Shown: positions 23,332-35,567, counted from the first letter of the stretch. The stretch is DNA of 64,000 bases from Bryoerythrophyllum caledonicum (GCA_963971425.1 OZ020518.1:28712770-28776769); one strand, 5' to 3'. The notes: a model not told the origin generated them from the sequence alone. Numbers and translations: made by a program.

Positions 23332-26300
23332 TTATGGTGGTTGTACGCCTATTGGTAGTGGCTCTCCGCTTTCTATTTTTCTTTTGTGTAGTATTGTGGA
23401 CATGGCATGGTGTATAGCAATTGTGTTTATTTCTCTAAATGTATTTTTTATAAGTTTCTTTGATATTTTGAGTTTGGTTTTTAGGGTTTTCATAGGAGGG
23501 ATGTGTGTAGATGCTCTGGCACCAGCTGTAATTACTATTAGTGGTTCAACTATCCAACCTTTGTTGATAATATCGTTGATGAGAGGTTGGTATTTTTCTA
23601 TCTTTCTCTCAATGGTATCTGGTGAGAATCTGTCATTACAGTGTGTGAATTCTATAAATTGTACCTTTAAATTGATGTTGGGAGATGTAGGGGGGTTTGA
23701 TTGGTAGGATAGTCCTTTTATGCATAGTAGGTCTGGTTTTAGTCGTGCATTACATTGGCATCTTTGTTGTACGCATGTACATGGTAGTAGCCATGGAGGG
23801 ACTGTATTCTCTGGTGGTTTATCATTACATGTGCCCGCATTCATGAGGGTATAACATCTTGAATTTTTTGATGAGACTAGTAGTTTTTTAATTTCCCAAA
23901 CTGCTTTATTGTGTCTTTTTGTTCTAAGCGCATGTATATGGTGTTGTTTGCATTTTAGCAGTACATGTAACCATGTGTGTGGATCTTGGGAGTCGCATAT
24001 TGAGCATGTGATTGATGGATATAGTTCTCTACCAAAAAATAGTTGTTTTCTAGCATTGCCCATATATTGACCATGTCTTAGTTTTAGGAGGCATGTTTTT
24101 TGGGAGTCTGTTATCTGTTTATTAGTCCAAAATTCATTGGATAGTTTATCGTCAATGTCAGTGTTACTTATCCATTTATTTATATTGGAAAAATTTGTTG
24201 CAATGTCTGTTAAGTTGTGTTCTTTGTCATATTTAATAATATGCTTTTCAAGGAATCTTATAGGGCCTTTATCTGGGGTTTTGTCCATAGAATGCCACCA
24301 GTCTCTCTGAAAGTAATATGGTGTAGAATGTGCAAATTCATGTGGTAGGGCTGCATTGTGGTAATCTTTGTCTCTACCTTGTTTGGCTAGTTCGTCAGCT
24401 TTTTCGTTGCCATCTATATTTGCGTGAGCTCGTACTTTGTACAATGATGTAGGTTGTGTTCTTTGTTGCAAAAGTGTTACTATATCTTGTAGAATGGTTT
24501 TGTCCGGATAGTTATTATGTTGGGTGGGGTGTTTGAGTTGTGTTTGGATATTGTACAGGCCATTTAAACAGTCTGTGAAAATGTGTGCAGGTTCATTAGG
24601 GTATTTGGAGGTAATGATTTGTAGGGTTGTGTATATTGCCATTGTTTCAGCTCTAAATATGTTTTGTAAACCTGGGAGTCTTATGGCTAGTTCTATATTT
24701 TTGGATTGATTGTATATTCCATATCCTGCAGTTTCGCGAGTCCAGTGATCGCCCATATCTTGTGGTGGGAGAAATGAGCCATCAGTATAGTAGCAGTATT
24801 GTGGTAAGAATTTGGGTTGTTTATCATTTATGAAGTTAGGAATTGTTGTTGTATTGTAGTTTGTGACTAAGTTGTTTGTAGGATATGTGAGTGTGTTCCA
24901 TTCTTTGCTTTTGTTAACTTGTGTATTTAGTTGTGTTGGCGGGACAATTTGTATGTATGGTTGAGGGATTTGGAGTTTGTTAAAAATTGTGGTTAGGGCA
25001 GTGATTTGTTCATTATTTCCAACACTGGTGTTTTTATGGTGTACACATAATATGTGAAGAGCCAAAGGTTCTATTCGTTTTTTAGTAAATTTGGGTGGTT
25101 TTGTTGGTTCTTCATATGTTATTGTATCTGCTGGTATGTATGTAACAACATGTGTGTCTGGATAGGGGCCTTTATGCGGTGTTAGGTTATGGTACCAATT
25201 GTTGTCGGGAGTAGTTATTATGGTAATGGTGTTTGGATTGTTTTTTGCTGCAAGTCTAGCCCAGTGTATAGCTTTCTGGGTATCTGTTTTGTTATGTGGG
25301 TGAGCATAGCCTATTCCTTTCCATTTGTAAGAAAATGCTTGTCCCATAGATCCAAAAATGTTGTCTCTTTTAAATGGTGAGTAAAACTTATCCATTTGAG
25401 TGGAGCAAGTTATTGGTGAGGAAAAATACGTGTGGGTTATATTGAAAGATGTTATGATGTGGTCAAGTAATATTTTTGGCAAGGAGTAATGTGCAAGTTT
25501 AAGTGGGTCGGTTTTTGGAATTCTATATTTGTATCTTTGGTATAGCCATATTATTTCTGTTTCAAATGGTTGTGTGGGAGGTGTTAGTCCGTGTGGTGAA
25601 TCTTTTGCTTTGGAGTATTGGTTCCATAGCCATTTTAGTCTGGCTATAGGTATAGTCGTGAGGTGTTTGCCTGTTTCATCGTAAAGGTGTGCCGTTTCAT
25701 CTTTTATTTGTATGGTGTTTTGGTTGGTGTTGATATCTTTTGAGGGATTGCATTCATTTACATTGATATGTTTATAAGGGGGAGGGGCATGGTTGGAAGT
25801 ATGTATCTTGTATCTCGGGTTTGTTCCTCTACAAAATGGGTATTTATTAAATTTCTATAATGTGTATGTTGTTTTGTGGTGTAATATTGAGCAAGCAAGG
25901 AGGTGTTGTGTTGTATAGTTATTGGTATGTTTAGTGGGAAGAGGCCACTTTGTGGTATCCATTTATTATATGTAATATCGTTTGGTAATTTCCATTGGCA
26001 TAGGTAGGTGTGGTATGTTTTTGGAATTTTGTATTTGTCTTTTGTTTTGTTTTCTTTGTGGTCTAATATTGAGTGTATGGGAAATGTAGTTGGGTTATTG
26101 GTGATTTTAATTGGTGGTTTCAAATAAGGGGGATGTGGTGGTGGTAGGCGGTGTATAGGATTTGTACCAAGGTTGGGTAAAATATGATGGTCGTGTGTTA
26201 TATATTCATGTTTTAGAGTTCGTGGTGTAGGGTGCTCACTGCATGGGTTTTGACATTGTGGGTTGCATGTAGAATAGCAGAAAAGTTGTTCAGCTATGTT

Positions 26301-26779
26301 AAGGGCTTGTTTGATTGCTTTAGTTGGTGTACTGTAGTATATTTTGAATTCACTATGTGACATTAGATTTAGACCATTTGGGAGTGTTAAATGTTTAATC
26401 TCATGTATGTTTTGAAGTAATAATTTGTTGAGGAGTTTGTGATTTTGCTTAAGGGTGAAGTGTGGTAATATTTCTGATGATAGGTTTAGCCACATTTGTT
26501 CAAGAGGTGTGGCTTCAAGTGGAAAGTTTCTTGTTGTACTTCTCAAGTGAGCGCCTCCACATCGTTTGATAAGATAGAGTGTTCTTGTTGTAGGTGATCT
26601 TAAACAATTGTATTGTTTAATTCTGGGAATCTCTTGCGCTCCGCCGTATTTAGCAAGTATAAAATGTGTAAAACCTCTATAGATTATTCCCAATTTTCCT
26701 GTGTCATTAAGAGCATTGCGTAGTTGTTCACCTATGCACCTTAGGTATGCGTTCTTTAATGAGAATGCTTCTATGCCAA
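23332..26779 (-). pseudogene. LINE ORF2, C-terminal part, L-B
   Basis: Two long frames, 26693-25758 and 25482-23332, carry the post-RT region. A Cys/His knuckle lies in EQLFCYSTCNPQC plus NPCSEH (about 26290-26240). RNase H spans about 24790-24380: YYTDGSF, RAETMAIY, HIFTDC and AHANIDGNEKADELAKQG keep all four acidic catalytic positions. The C-terminal zinc motif CSICDSQDPHTWLHVLLKC is at about 24000-23940. A frame change lies between 25758 and 25482. The last residues are IGVQPP before the TAA at 23332. With the 5' part it is the same gene split by the LTR element. Confidence 0.87.
26775..26779. other. Target site duplication GCCAA, left
   Basis: GCCAA directly left of the LTR end. The same five bases follow the right LTR at 43191-43195. 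On the minus strand they are TTGGC, inside the FG codons of L-B ORF2. Confidence 0.88.
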
Positions 26780-26999
26780 TGTCGTAGTACGTGATGGCAA
26801 GTATTCACATCTTAACACAAAGATACCCTTAAGGTAATCGTTCCCACAGAGAGTCACCGAGAACTACAACGACTAACATCAAGCCAAAAATCTATACCAT
26901 GTCAACTATACAATCGGTATATCAAAAAGAAAGGAGGGAATAAGGGTTTAGATCACAAAGCCTGGGTGTTAATTACACCAATTCCCCATTCTTCGTACG

Positions 27000-27112
27000 C
27001 GTGTTGTCTCCTTGTACGTCGTAGGTCGTACATTCGTACGTCCTACATTCGTACGTCCTACCTTTGTACGTCCTACCTTTGTACGTCCTATCTTTGTACG
27101 TACTACCTCGCA
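27000..27112. repeat. 15-bp tandem array near LTR end (3' LTR)
   Basis: About seven units of GTACGTCCTACCTTT and variants (ACATTC, ATCTTT endings), ending at GTACGTACTACC. The same array is at 38613-38725 in the 5' LTR. Confidence 0.85.
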
Positions 27113-28184
27113 CGGGTAGTAAAGACTTCTATTACTCAAACCTTAGATTAGATCTGAGACTTATAGTAACACCTATGCACAATGTGGACAGCCTGAGTAC
27201 ATGCGTACCCGGCAAACGGGGGGGTTGTATTACCAAGGATGTTGATCCGAGGACTCACAGAGATTTTAGTGTTTGACACAAGTAACCGAGACTCTTCCTC
27301 CCATTCTCTCCTTCTACCTCTACTCACTCACTTAGATGGTTATGGCGTCACTGAGATCCCCCCGAGGGGGTGTTAGACCCGTGTTTCCGAAACTGTGAGT
27401 GGCGTAATGTAAGTGAGCAAGGGGTCTACCCGCCCACTATCCGTCCTCCTCTCAGTCTCCCTCCACATCCAATGTGGCTGGAGGTAAGATGTTCAGGGGA
27501 TGATACGAGTCTTCACAACCGACACCAATCGGTACGCCGGAAGGTCACTCAAGACTCATTGGGACCCTTATCCATCCGTCACTCCCCCCTCGTCCTTCCC
27601 TAGACACGTACAATCTCACCTGTTATTCCCATCCACCCCAACTATTCTACTTGATGGAACAAGGAAACAACTGTAACGGTTTAGAGTTAGAGTCACGCCC
27701 CTACTAACTATCCTCTCACCTCACCTGTTATTCCCATCCACCCGGACTAATCTACTTGATGGAACAAGGAAACGATGATTAGATAATTAGTATAGACTTG
27801 AGGAGTGGACTACTTGAAATGGCACTCACAGTCATATATGCAATCCGAGCTCTCCAACCTTCGAAGGTCTTCTCAGAGCGTAGGTTTAGAATTAACATTG
27901 AAAGCAAATACACACATCAAGCAGTGAAGAGAGAGGCCACGAGGCTTCTCTCTTATACCGCCAAGGACCCACACAAGAGTCCAAACTCAAAAGATACCTA
28001 AAACGGCGCATTAACTACTCTTGGCGGCGGTGGCCGCCACTACTCACGACGTGCACCTTCAGAAGGTGACTTATTACACAAATCCCAAGGCAAAACCAAG
28101 TCAAAACCAAAGTCAACCGGGGGCCAAATCCCGGAATGAACAGTGACCTACGAAACAAGATCCTTATCCTATAGGCGTAAGTTT

Positions 28185-30179
28185 TTACCTACCCTGCGCC
28201 AACTCCTCGAGCCTCTTCTTCTCCTCCTTCCTTCTACGTTTCTTGGAGCTTCGGCTTGAAGACGGGGTGGGTGCGGCCGTAGCAAGTGCCATCAAAGGTG
28301 CCAGAGTGGCATCCGTGGGCTGAGTCGGAGTGGCAAATGAACGGGACATGGTTTCTCTTGTAGAGAAAGTGGTGGCCATCCCGGTGGAGGTAACGGGTAA
28401 GGATACTAGAACTGGAGGAAACTCGGACCGAGATGGGAGGATTGATACCTGGGTCGGAGTTGTCATGATATCCGGGCCGGATGTAAGAACCGGGAGGTGC
28501 AAATGAGAAGAACTCTCACTGGTAGTCTTCCCAAGGGGAAAGACACTCGATAAAGGTGCCATAATTGGCGCAGAGCGAACGGTGTCACCTCGGGGTGGCT
28601 GGCGATGACGGATCAAGGGTGGAGGTTCCACCCCTGCATCTGAGCTCTCCTTCCATCCACTTTGCGTCTGGGTGGTGATTTCTGAAGGAGAGGGTCTCGC
28701 CGGAGTCCTCGAAGGTCGTACGAGAGGAGATGGACTGTCAAGGTCCACCACAGCTTTCCCCTTGTTGTTACCCGTACCACGATCTTCCGTATCGGAGTCC
28801 GAATCTCCGTCCTTGCTTGAGCTGTCGGAGTCATCCACGAACTTGGGTAAGATATGTGTGAGGTTGCTTACCAATAACCTCATGCTGGCATAAGCCTCCT
28901 CAACCTTCACGGTTTGCTCCATCATGAATGCGATCACCCTCTTGCTCGAAACGTGGTCATCCCTCTCCAACCTAGCATCGAACATCCGGGCCTTGAGTAC
29001 AACATCTGCAGGTAGGTGCAGGGCATCCTCCACTCGTTGTAATGCCTCCGCAGAAGCATTGGCTTGGAGAAGAGCTTCCTTCTGCCTCTTCTCTGCCTCC
29101 AAGGCCCGACTCTTCATCTTGGTCATCTCCAAGGTGAGCCGGTGGACCTTCTGTTCCATACTACGGAGGTCGCTCGCTCCTCCTATACTTTCCTTGACCG
29201 CCGCGACTAGTCCTTGGATGGGTGGATTACCCACCAAACTACTCACATGTGCCAAGGTCTTGTCGGTGTCATCTACGTATACCCGTAGGGCCTCAATGAG
29301 TTCAGATGCCCGGTAAGTCTTGTCTCCGAGGTGTGCGGGCCCTGTAACTGCTGCGCGGAGTGCGGCTCGGGTCCGAGTGGCAGGGGCTCCTCCTTCTCTC
29401 CTTTTCTGACGCTTGGGGGGTGGAGGCGCCTCTTCTGCTGATGGGGAGGAGGTGCTTCCTCCCTCAGAACCCGACTCGTACTCCGACTCTGTCCCCTGGA
29501 ACTTCTTCATCATCAAATGGGTCCCGTACGCCGTTGTCTCCTCTGGCGTGGTCTCCTTGAAGTGATGATAGAGGTGGATCAAGAAGGGACAAAGAGGAGA
29601 GCGCTTGGCATTGCTAACACTCTTGGTCAACCGGAGTACTACGTCCTTCACAATGATGGCCCAATTTACCATCCTCTCTCCTAAATACGATCCGTACACG
29701 GTGTTAGCAAGAGTCATAGTAACTCTCGTGGGTTTTTCAGGGTGTAGAATGGGTATGAGGAAAGCAAAGACCCGTCGGGCTCGAGAGTCTATGCAATCCT
29801 TCAAACCATAACCGTTCTTGGAGTCCTTGGTGTCGAATCGTCCCTTGCCATACTCCTCCTTCTTCAAACTCGTCCATCCTGCACCCTGTCGAGGGAACTC
29901 GTACACCTCCTGCCACTTACCCATAGTCCACCGGTCTGGACAAGCCCGGATACTATCACCCTCAGGTTCCGGTAATGGGTCTTGCCTTAGTTCTTGCACG
30001 GTAGACTCGATGCAGAAACTCCAACAAAAGTTAAAGAGGGAGAGACATCCCATGCGAAGGAGGTCCTCCTTGAGTTCGGTAAGCTCAAGGGGATCCTTGG
30101 GGATGGCGGGGGAAATGGCCTTCACCGAAGACAGGGTCGGGTTGGAGGAAGCCATGACCCCTCCCTTGTTGCTAGACAT
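28185..30179 (-). CDS. LTR-encoded protein of unknown function (3' LTR copy)
   Basis: An open frame of 664 codons lying wholly inside the LTR, in the same sense as gag-pol. I take the ATG at 30179; the frame stays open 11 codons upstream but without another ATG. Seen: a globular N-terminal part (about residues 25-225, with CLSLFNFCWSF, MVNWAIIVKDVVLRL and CPFLIHLYHHF), a Ser/Glu-rich stretch, a basic PPPPKRQKRR cluster near 255, a likely coiled coil (about 340-385), an acidic Ser/Asp block near 450-468, a Ser/Thr/Pro-rich region, and a basic tail SSKKRRRKEEKKRLEELAQ. The basic clusters suggest nuclear entry. The N-terminal part faintly recalls putative plant transposon-associated proteins; I cannot name a family. 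Confidence 0.72.
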   Translation of the reverse strand: MSSNKGGVMASSNPTLSSVKAISPAIPKDPLELTELKEDLLRMGCLSLFNFCWSFCIESTVQELRQDPLPEPEGDSIRACPDRWTMGKWQEVYEFPRQGAGWTSLKKEEYGKGRFDTKDSKNGYGLKDCIDSRARRVFAFLIPILHPEKPTRVTMTLANTVYGSYLGERMVNWAIIVKDVVLRLTKSVSNAKRSPLCPFLIHLYHHFKETTPEETTAYGTHLMMKKFQGTESEYESGSEGGSTSSPSAEEAPPPPKRQKRREGGAPATRTRAALRAAVTGPAHLGDKTYRASELIEALRVYVDDTDKTLAHVSSLVGNPPIQGLVAAVKESIGGASDLRSMEQKVHRLTLEMTKMKSRALEAEKRQKEALLQANASAEALQRVEDALHLPADVVLKARMFDARLERDDHVSSKRVIAFMMEQTVKVEEAYASMRLLVSNLTHILPKFVDDSDSSSKDGDSDSDTEDRGTGNNKGKAVVDLDSPSPLVRPSRTPARPSPSEITTQTQSGWKESSDAGVEPPPLIRHRQPPRGDTVRSAPIMAPLSSVFPLGKTTSESSSHLHLPVLTSGPDIMTTPTQVSILPSRSEFPPVLVSLPVTSTGMATTFSTRETMSRSFATPTQPTDATLAPLMALATAAPTPSSSRSSKKRRRKEEKKRLEELAQGR

Positions 30180-30312
30180 CCTCCGTCTTTCCTTCCTCCG
30201 CCTCGTGCACAACCTCCGGGCTCTCGTCCTGCGGACACCTTGTACGTACCTTTCTTACCTCGCCGGCATGGATTTCCTCCGAGGGTCGTTTCTTCCTTAG
30301 ACAACCTCCTAG

Positions 30313-30848
30313 TTCTTGTGTACAGGCTGCTCGTGGTCGGGTTCGCTTCCGGGCTCCTGTGTACACAGCGTGCTGGTGGTCGGGTTGCCTCCGGGCTCGT
30401 ACCAACAGCTTGGTCGTCGTCGAGTCGCCTCCGGGCTCTTGCAAACCGCCTGGTCGTCGTCGAGTCGCCTCCGGGCTCGTACAAACAGCGTGCTGATGGT
30501 CGGGTTGCCTCCGGGCTCGTACAAACAGCGTGGTCGTCGTCGAGTTGCCTCCGGGCTCGTACAAACAGCGTGGTCGTCTTCGAGTCGCCTCCGGGCTCTT
30601 GCAAACAGCCTGGTCGTCGTCGAGTCGCCTCCGGGCTCGTACAAACAGCGTGATGATGGTCGGGTTCGCCTCCGGGCTCTTGCAAACAGCCTGGTCGTCG
30701 TCGAGTCGCCTCCGGGCTCGTACAAACAGCGTGCTGATGGTCGGGTTCGCCTCTGGGCTTGTACAAACAGCCTGTTGATGGTCGGGTTCGCCTCCGGGCT
30801 CGTACAAACAGCCTGGTCGTCGTCGAGTCGCCTCCGGGCTCGTCCTGA
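30313..30848. repeat. 40-bp tandem array R1 (3' LTR)
   Basis: About 13 units with a 40-41-bp period, each holding CCTCCGGGCTCG followed by TACAAACAGC or TTGCAAACAGC and GGTCGTCGTCGAGTCG or GATGGTCGGGTT. Long Arg/Ser-rich frames exist on both strands only because the units lack stops. Copy in 5' LTR at 41926-42461. Confidence 0.93.
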
Positions 30849-31107
30849 TTCTAGTCTACTTCCTGTTGACTCTCTCTCGCTCTATGTCACGGTGTAGAGC
30901 TGAATGGGAGAGTTTGTTAAGTAGTCGGTGTTGGTGCGACTAGGAAGATTCCTTCTGCCCGCGGTTGAAGCATCCGCGTCTCTTCCTTTCGCTCTTGCTT
31001 TCCAGGTTGTATTCCTGATCTCCTTATCTTGAGTACGATTGTAGTCTCCAGGTTCCTCGTTGCCTTTTCCCACTTGGTGGACAGCCTTTACGTAGTGATG
31101 ACCAGTT

Positions 31108-31470
31108 CAGCCTAAGGGCTTGGGTATGGAGTAGCCTCCGGGCTCGGGTAGGAAGCAGCCTCCGGGCTCGGGCAGGGAGTAGCTTCCGGGCTCGGGTAGG
31201 GAGCAGCCTCCGGGCTCGGGTATAAATCAGCCTCCGGGCTCGGGTATGAAGCAGCCTCCGGGCTCGGGCAAGGAGTAGCCTCCGGTCTCGGGTATGAAGC
31301 AGCCTCCGGGCTCGGGCAAGGAGTAGCCTCCGGGCTCGGGTATCGGGAGTAGCCTCCGGGCTGGGGTATCGGGAGTAGCCTCCGGGCTGGGGTATCGGGA
31401 GTAGCCTCCGGGCTCGGGTATGAAGCAGCCTCCGGGCTCGGGCAGGGAGTAGCTTCCGGGCTCGTCCTTC
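31108..31470. repeat. 24-26-bp tandem array R2 (3' LTR)
   Basis: Fourteen units of AGCCTCCGGGCTCGGGTA plus a 6-8-bp variable end (TGAAGC, AAGGAGT, TCGGGAGT). It shares the core CCTCCGGGCTCG with array R1. It lies near the start of the LTR in element sense, where U3 enhancers are expected. Confidence 0.93.
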
Positions 31471-31632
31471 GTGTTTTTAGGATACTTAATCGGTCCTCAC
31501 TAAGGGTTGTCCTTAACCTATCTAATAAACCATACTAAGGTAGTATTAACCCAATCCCTGAACTAATTAGCCTAAGATTATTATAATTAACTTCCTAACC
31601 TAAAAATTTTCGAAATTCGTGGTATGACATTA

Positions 31633-31642
31633 CCCCCTTCTC
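31633..31642 (-). other. Polypurine tract
   Basis: GAGAAGGGGG on the minus strand, three bases (TAA) before the 3' LTR. This is the expected primer site for plus-strand DNA synthesis. Confidence 0.8.
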
Positions 31643-32909
31643 ATATGGGAGCGTCCTCGCGAGCAAACCACTCGTCCTCCAACTCGTCCTCGGTTGTTTC
31701 ATCCTCGCGTTATAATTTAACCCGTGAAACGATGGTTCTGGTCTCCAAGAAGTTTCCTTGTAAATCTTTTAATTGTAAGGATCCGTTCGGAAATACCTCA
31801 TGTACTTCAAAGGGTCCCATCCATTGGCGATGTAATTTACCTGGAGAATCTTGGTGTCTGCTATCGAAGAGCAGGACAAGGCTCGTAACCTCAATGCAAT
31901 TGTTGCTGGTCAACTTCAGGTCGTACGTCCTCTTTCTCCGAGCTTGGACCTCTATCGTTTGTTGCAGCGCGTCACTCCGGGCTTCTTCCAAGGCATCAAG
32001 TCCAGCAAATCGTGCTTCTAGGGAGGTACCTCTAGTAGCGTGTCTGGAGGCCAAGACCCGGTGGGTCTCTATGTCCGTCTCGATGTGTTGTAGCACCTCT
32101 TGTCCATGGACGAGGAAGTAGGGACTCCTTCCGGTGGTGGTCTTTCTTGTCGTGTTGTAGGCGTATATGGTGGAGAAGAGCTTCTTATCCCAGTCCGTTT
32201 TGTGTGCCGCGACCACTTTGTTGAGGATTCCCCCTACTATACCATTTGCACGCTCGGTAAGACCATTGGCCTTCGGGTTGTAAGGCGTGGTCTTCCTATG
32301 CTTTATGGAGTACCTGGTGGTTAGATCCTGAATTACTTCATTCAGAAAGTGAGTACCCCTGTCACTAACAATCTCAAGGGGATGACTGAACCTCATACAT
32401 ATTTGCTCGAAGAGGAAGGCGGCCGAGGTGTTGGCATCATTTCTCCTGGTCGCTCGAGCTTCGACCCACTTGGTGGCGTAATCCGTGGCCAGGATGATGT
32501 ACCTACTCCTGTTCTTGCTCACCGGGAAGATGGGGCCGATGAAATCTATTCCCCATTTTTCGAAGGGTGCCAAGGGAATGATGGGAGTCAAGGGCCAATG
32601 ATTCCGGGTGGCCGGATTGTCGGTTCGTTGGCACGGGTCGCAACTTTGGACGAAAAGCTTTACGTCCCGATGGAGGTGCTGCCACCAGTATCCCGCCGCT
32701 CGAATCCGCTCCACGGTGCTCATCACAGCGAAGTGTCCTCCCGCAGGGTCATCGTGTAAGGCACGGATGACATGTCTCCTCTCTTTCAGTTCTAGACACC
32801 TTCGTAACTTCTTGTCGGGTCCAAACTTGAAAAGTATCCCTTCAATGAGGGTGTAAGGAGCTACCTTGTGCTGGAATACGGCCTTCTCTTCTCTGCTACT
32901 CCCTTCCGG
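31641..32909 (-). pseudogene. Integrase region of pol
   Basis: Open frame from the stop at 32910 to a TAA at 31710, then in the same frame to a TGA at 31641 next to the polypurine tract. An HHCC zinc motif precedes the core (HDDPAGGH ... CDPCQ). The D-D-E core is visible as KWGIDFIGP, SDRGTHF and NGLTERANG. Beyond it lie GPFEVHEVFPNGSLQLKD and, after the TAA, an acidic tail with EDEWFAREDAPI. The enzyme joins element DNA to the host genome. It is in frame with gag but separated from RNase H by a TAA. Confidence 0.9.
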
Positions 32910-33491
32910 TTACGTGTGATCGCGGAGATAGGATCGTATGTCTTTGTACTCGGAGTCCGCGTCGGAACCTGTTTGGAAGATTAACACTTCTTCCGTGGTT
33001 TGTCCTTCTTCTTCAACGTGGTGCTCTCTCGCGGTGCTTGGCTTGAAGGTATGATGCTGGGCAGGGCATTGAAGGGTATCCGGGTTCTGATCCGTGTTGT
33101 CTTCCTGGCGGGAGTCCGACGTAAATTCAGGGAATTCGTCGGGGAATTCTATTTCGAGGTCGTTGGCACTCTCCGATCCTCGTTGTCGCGATAGGTAGTC
33201 GGCGTTTTGGTTGGCCTTGCCGGGCTTTACTCTCACCTCGTAGTTAAACTCTTGAAGCAGAAGTATCCAACGAGCAATCCTCCCTGAAAGGTCGGGCTTG
33301 TTCACAAGGTACTTCAGTGAGTCATGGTCGGTGTGGAAGACGATCTTGTATCCCAGAAGGTAATGGCGGAACTTCTTACAAGCGTACACCATTGCCAAAG
33401 CTTCCCTCTCGGTGGCGGTGTAGTTCCTCTCCGCTGCGTTCATCTGTTGGCTAGCGTAGTAGATGGGCTTCTCTCCGCCACTTGGTCCTTC
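32910..33491 (-). pseudogene. RNase H region of pol
   Basis: Continues the pol frame after the TAG at 33492-33494. Shows the Ty3-type RNase H pattern: YTATEREALAMVYACKKFRH, FHTDHDSLKYLV and NQNADYLSR; the first Asp (TLDASG) is in the preceding segment. Followed by an acidic linker and a TAA at 32910-32912. It removes the RNA strand after reverse transcription. Confidence 0.9.
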
Positions 33492-35567
33492 CTACCACAA
33501 GATTGCTCCTAGGCACCATCCAGATGCGTCAAGAGTAACGTGAAAATCCTGCTCCCATTGGGGTGGGGATAGGATGGGCGCGGACGATACTCGTACCTTG
33601 AGTTCTTCAAAGGCCGCTTGTCTTTGTTCTGTCCACGCAAACTCTTTATCCTTCTTGAGTAGTTCCGTGAGAGGGGCGGCCAGTTGGGCGTACTTGTGGA
33701 TGAAACGTCGGTAGTAGCCTACGCATCCTAGGAACCCTCTTATTTCTCGCACATTGGTCGGTGCCAATAGCTGGAGTATCGCCTTTACCTTGTCGATGTC
33801 TACGTGCAGTCCATCCCTACTGACAACATGCCCTAGAAGTACGCCGGAGAGCATCGCAAAGAAACACTTACCCGGGTGTAGTTTCAGGTTGGTTTCTCGG
33901 CACCTCTCGAACGTCTTCCGTAAGTACCCCAGGTGGTCCGCGTGAGTACTGAATACCGCAAAATCGTCTATGAACACTTCTAGGAAATGCTTAAGGAAGT
34001 CGTGAAAGATATCCATCATCAGGCGCTGAAAAGTGCCAGGCGCGTTGCATAGCCCGAAGGGCATGCGGTTGAATGCATAGGTGCCCCATTCCGTGGTGAA
34101 GGTTGTTTTCAGTTGGTCGGCTTGTCTAATGGATACCTGATTGTACCCAGAGAACCCGTCCATGAAGCTAAAGCACTCATTCCCTGCTACGTGATCCAAC
34201 ACCATGTCAATGAAAGGAAGGGGGAAGTAGTCTTTCTTGGTGGCCGAGTTTAACTTGCGAAAGTCCTGGCACACACGGATTTTTACCTTCCCATCTCGTC
34301 CTATCTTCTTGGGTACGATCACTATGGGTGATACCCACTCCGAGTTGTTGACCGAGTATATGAACCCGGCCTCCAACAGTTTGTCCAACTCCTCCTTTAC
34401 CATAAGTGAATACTTAGGGTTCAGGCGGTATTGGCGTTGCCTGACTGGTACGGCACCCTCCATTAGATCTATCCGGTGCTCTCCTAGTCCGGCGGGTATA
34501 CCGGTCAGGTCGGAAGTCTCCCACGCAAATACGTCCACAAACTCTTGCAGAAGATCGGTGTACAACTTCCTCTCTCCCTTTGTTAAGTTCTTTCCGAGGT
34601 TGAACGACTTGCCTGGAAGGACTTCGAGGGTGTCGTAATCTTCAGGTGATACGACGGGTTTGGTGCGATCGGCTCCATCTAACCCGATCAGGCTTGGGTC
34701 GCTCCATTGTGGAGGTGTTTGTAGATGTTCACCCTCTTGTATTGGCAGGGTCCCTCCTTCTAGTTGTTTCCTTACCCACTCTTGAGTAAGGAGGTGCGAA
34801 GCCTCTCCTAGTGAGCGATCTTCCTGTGGGTACAGGTTGGCGTCCGGTCTGGGCTTCTCCTCGTCCAACTCCTCCACCTCTCCTTGCTCCTGGACTGCCT
34901 CCACGAATCCGTAGTCCGTTTCGACTTGGTCCCTGAAGTTTTCTACAAGGTAGGACGAGATAGAATCATCCCCTTCCTGGTCTGACCAATTGGAGGTATA
35001 ACCTTCGTTGTCACTGGTCTCTCCCATGGCTTCTTCATGTTTCCATGGAAGAGAGGTAGGTGGGTTACCAAAGGTGAACTCCTTCTTACCCCAGTTCACT
35101 CGTACGTCTGCAAGATACAACCAAAGGCGTCCAAGGAGCAATGGGAAAGGCTTACCCATTTCGACTTTAAGTATGACGTAGTTGAGAGGATAGGTGATGG
35201 GGCCTATCTTGGTGGGAATACTAGACAACCTTCCTAAGGGTAAGACTCGAGATTGGTCGGCCATCCGTAGGACTTGATTTGTAGGATCAAAGGCAGTATA
35301 CCCTAAGTCATTGGCAAACTCTTCTGTCATGAGGTTGACTCCCGATCCTCCATCGACAGGTACATTACGGATCAGGCACCCATCTATCTTTACGGATATT
35401 TCTGGGGCACCGTAATCTTCTACTGCGGAAAAGTTTACGGCCACAGTGGGGAGTCGGATCCTACGCCGCCTAGAGTGGGTACAAGCTTCTTTGACTATCT
35501 TCTGGTAGTTGGGGTTGTCGCGTAGGAGTTGGCCTATAGTCACATTGGCCTGTGATCCTCTAATATC
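33492..35567 (-). pseudogene. Protease and reverse transcriptase region of pol
   Basis: Same frame as gag; open from the TAG at 35568 to the TAG at 33492. Counted from 35543, an aspartic protease box (VPVDGGSGVNLM) is at residue about 62-73. An acidic linker follows (about 165-245). RT spans about 385-560: PIVIVPKK, RVCQDFRKLN, FSFMDGFSGYNQ, MPFGLCNAPGTFQRLM and VFIDDFAVFS, the last holding the catalytic Asp pair. Then LGHVVSRDG and the start of RNase H. The protease box DGGS departs from the usual DTG/DSG but is seen in some plant Ty3/gypsy lineages. Confidence 0.92.

Larger units (their letters stand above)
22780..26779 (-). mobile_element. LINE copy L-B, 3' part (right of the LTR insertion in element sense)
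   Basis: Carries the last third of ORF2 (from the FG-I-EAFSLKNAYLRCIGEQL region to the stop at 23332), a short 3' UTR, an A-rich tract and the two-hairpin module ending near 22780. It is the continuation of the 5' part at 43191 onward: the reading resumes within one Gly codon once the LTR element and its GCCAA duplication are discounted. Confidence 0.88.
26780..31629 (-). repeat. 3' LTR (4850 bp)
   Basis: Direct repeat of 38393-43190, offset 11613 from its lower end. It contains, in element sense, the U3-side repeat arrays, a long ORF (30179-28185), then about 1.4 kb without a gene that includes two 55-bp direct repeats (about 27613-27668 and 27716-27771) and a 15-bp GTACGTCCTACCTTT array. 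It is 52 bp longer than the 5' LTR, exactly two 26-bp array units. Confidence 0.95.

Noticed and set aside
28672-30300. Plus-strand frames of 60-160 codons opposite the LTR ORF (and 40285-41913)
   Set aside because: They are shadows of the minus-strand LTR ORF, which has the coherent protein composition.
30122-30897. Arg/Pro- and Ser-rich frames of 138-219 codons on both strands in the LTRs (also 41735-42510)
   Set aside because: They exist only because the 40-bp units of array R1 lack stops; frames on both strands are equally open.
31108-31470. Regular 24-26-bp repeats resembling a CRISPR array
   Set aside because: Eukaryotic LTR context, 6-8-bp variable ends instead of true spacers, no cas genes. 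It is a tandem repeat.
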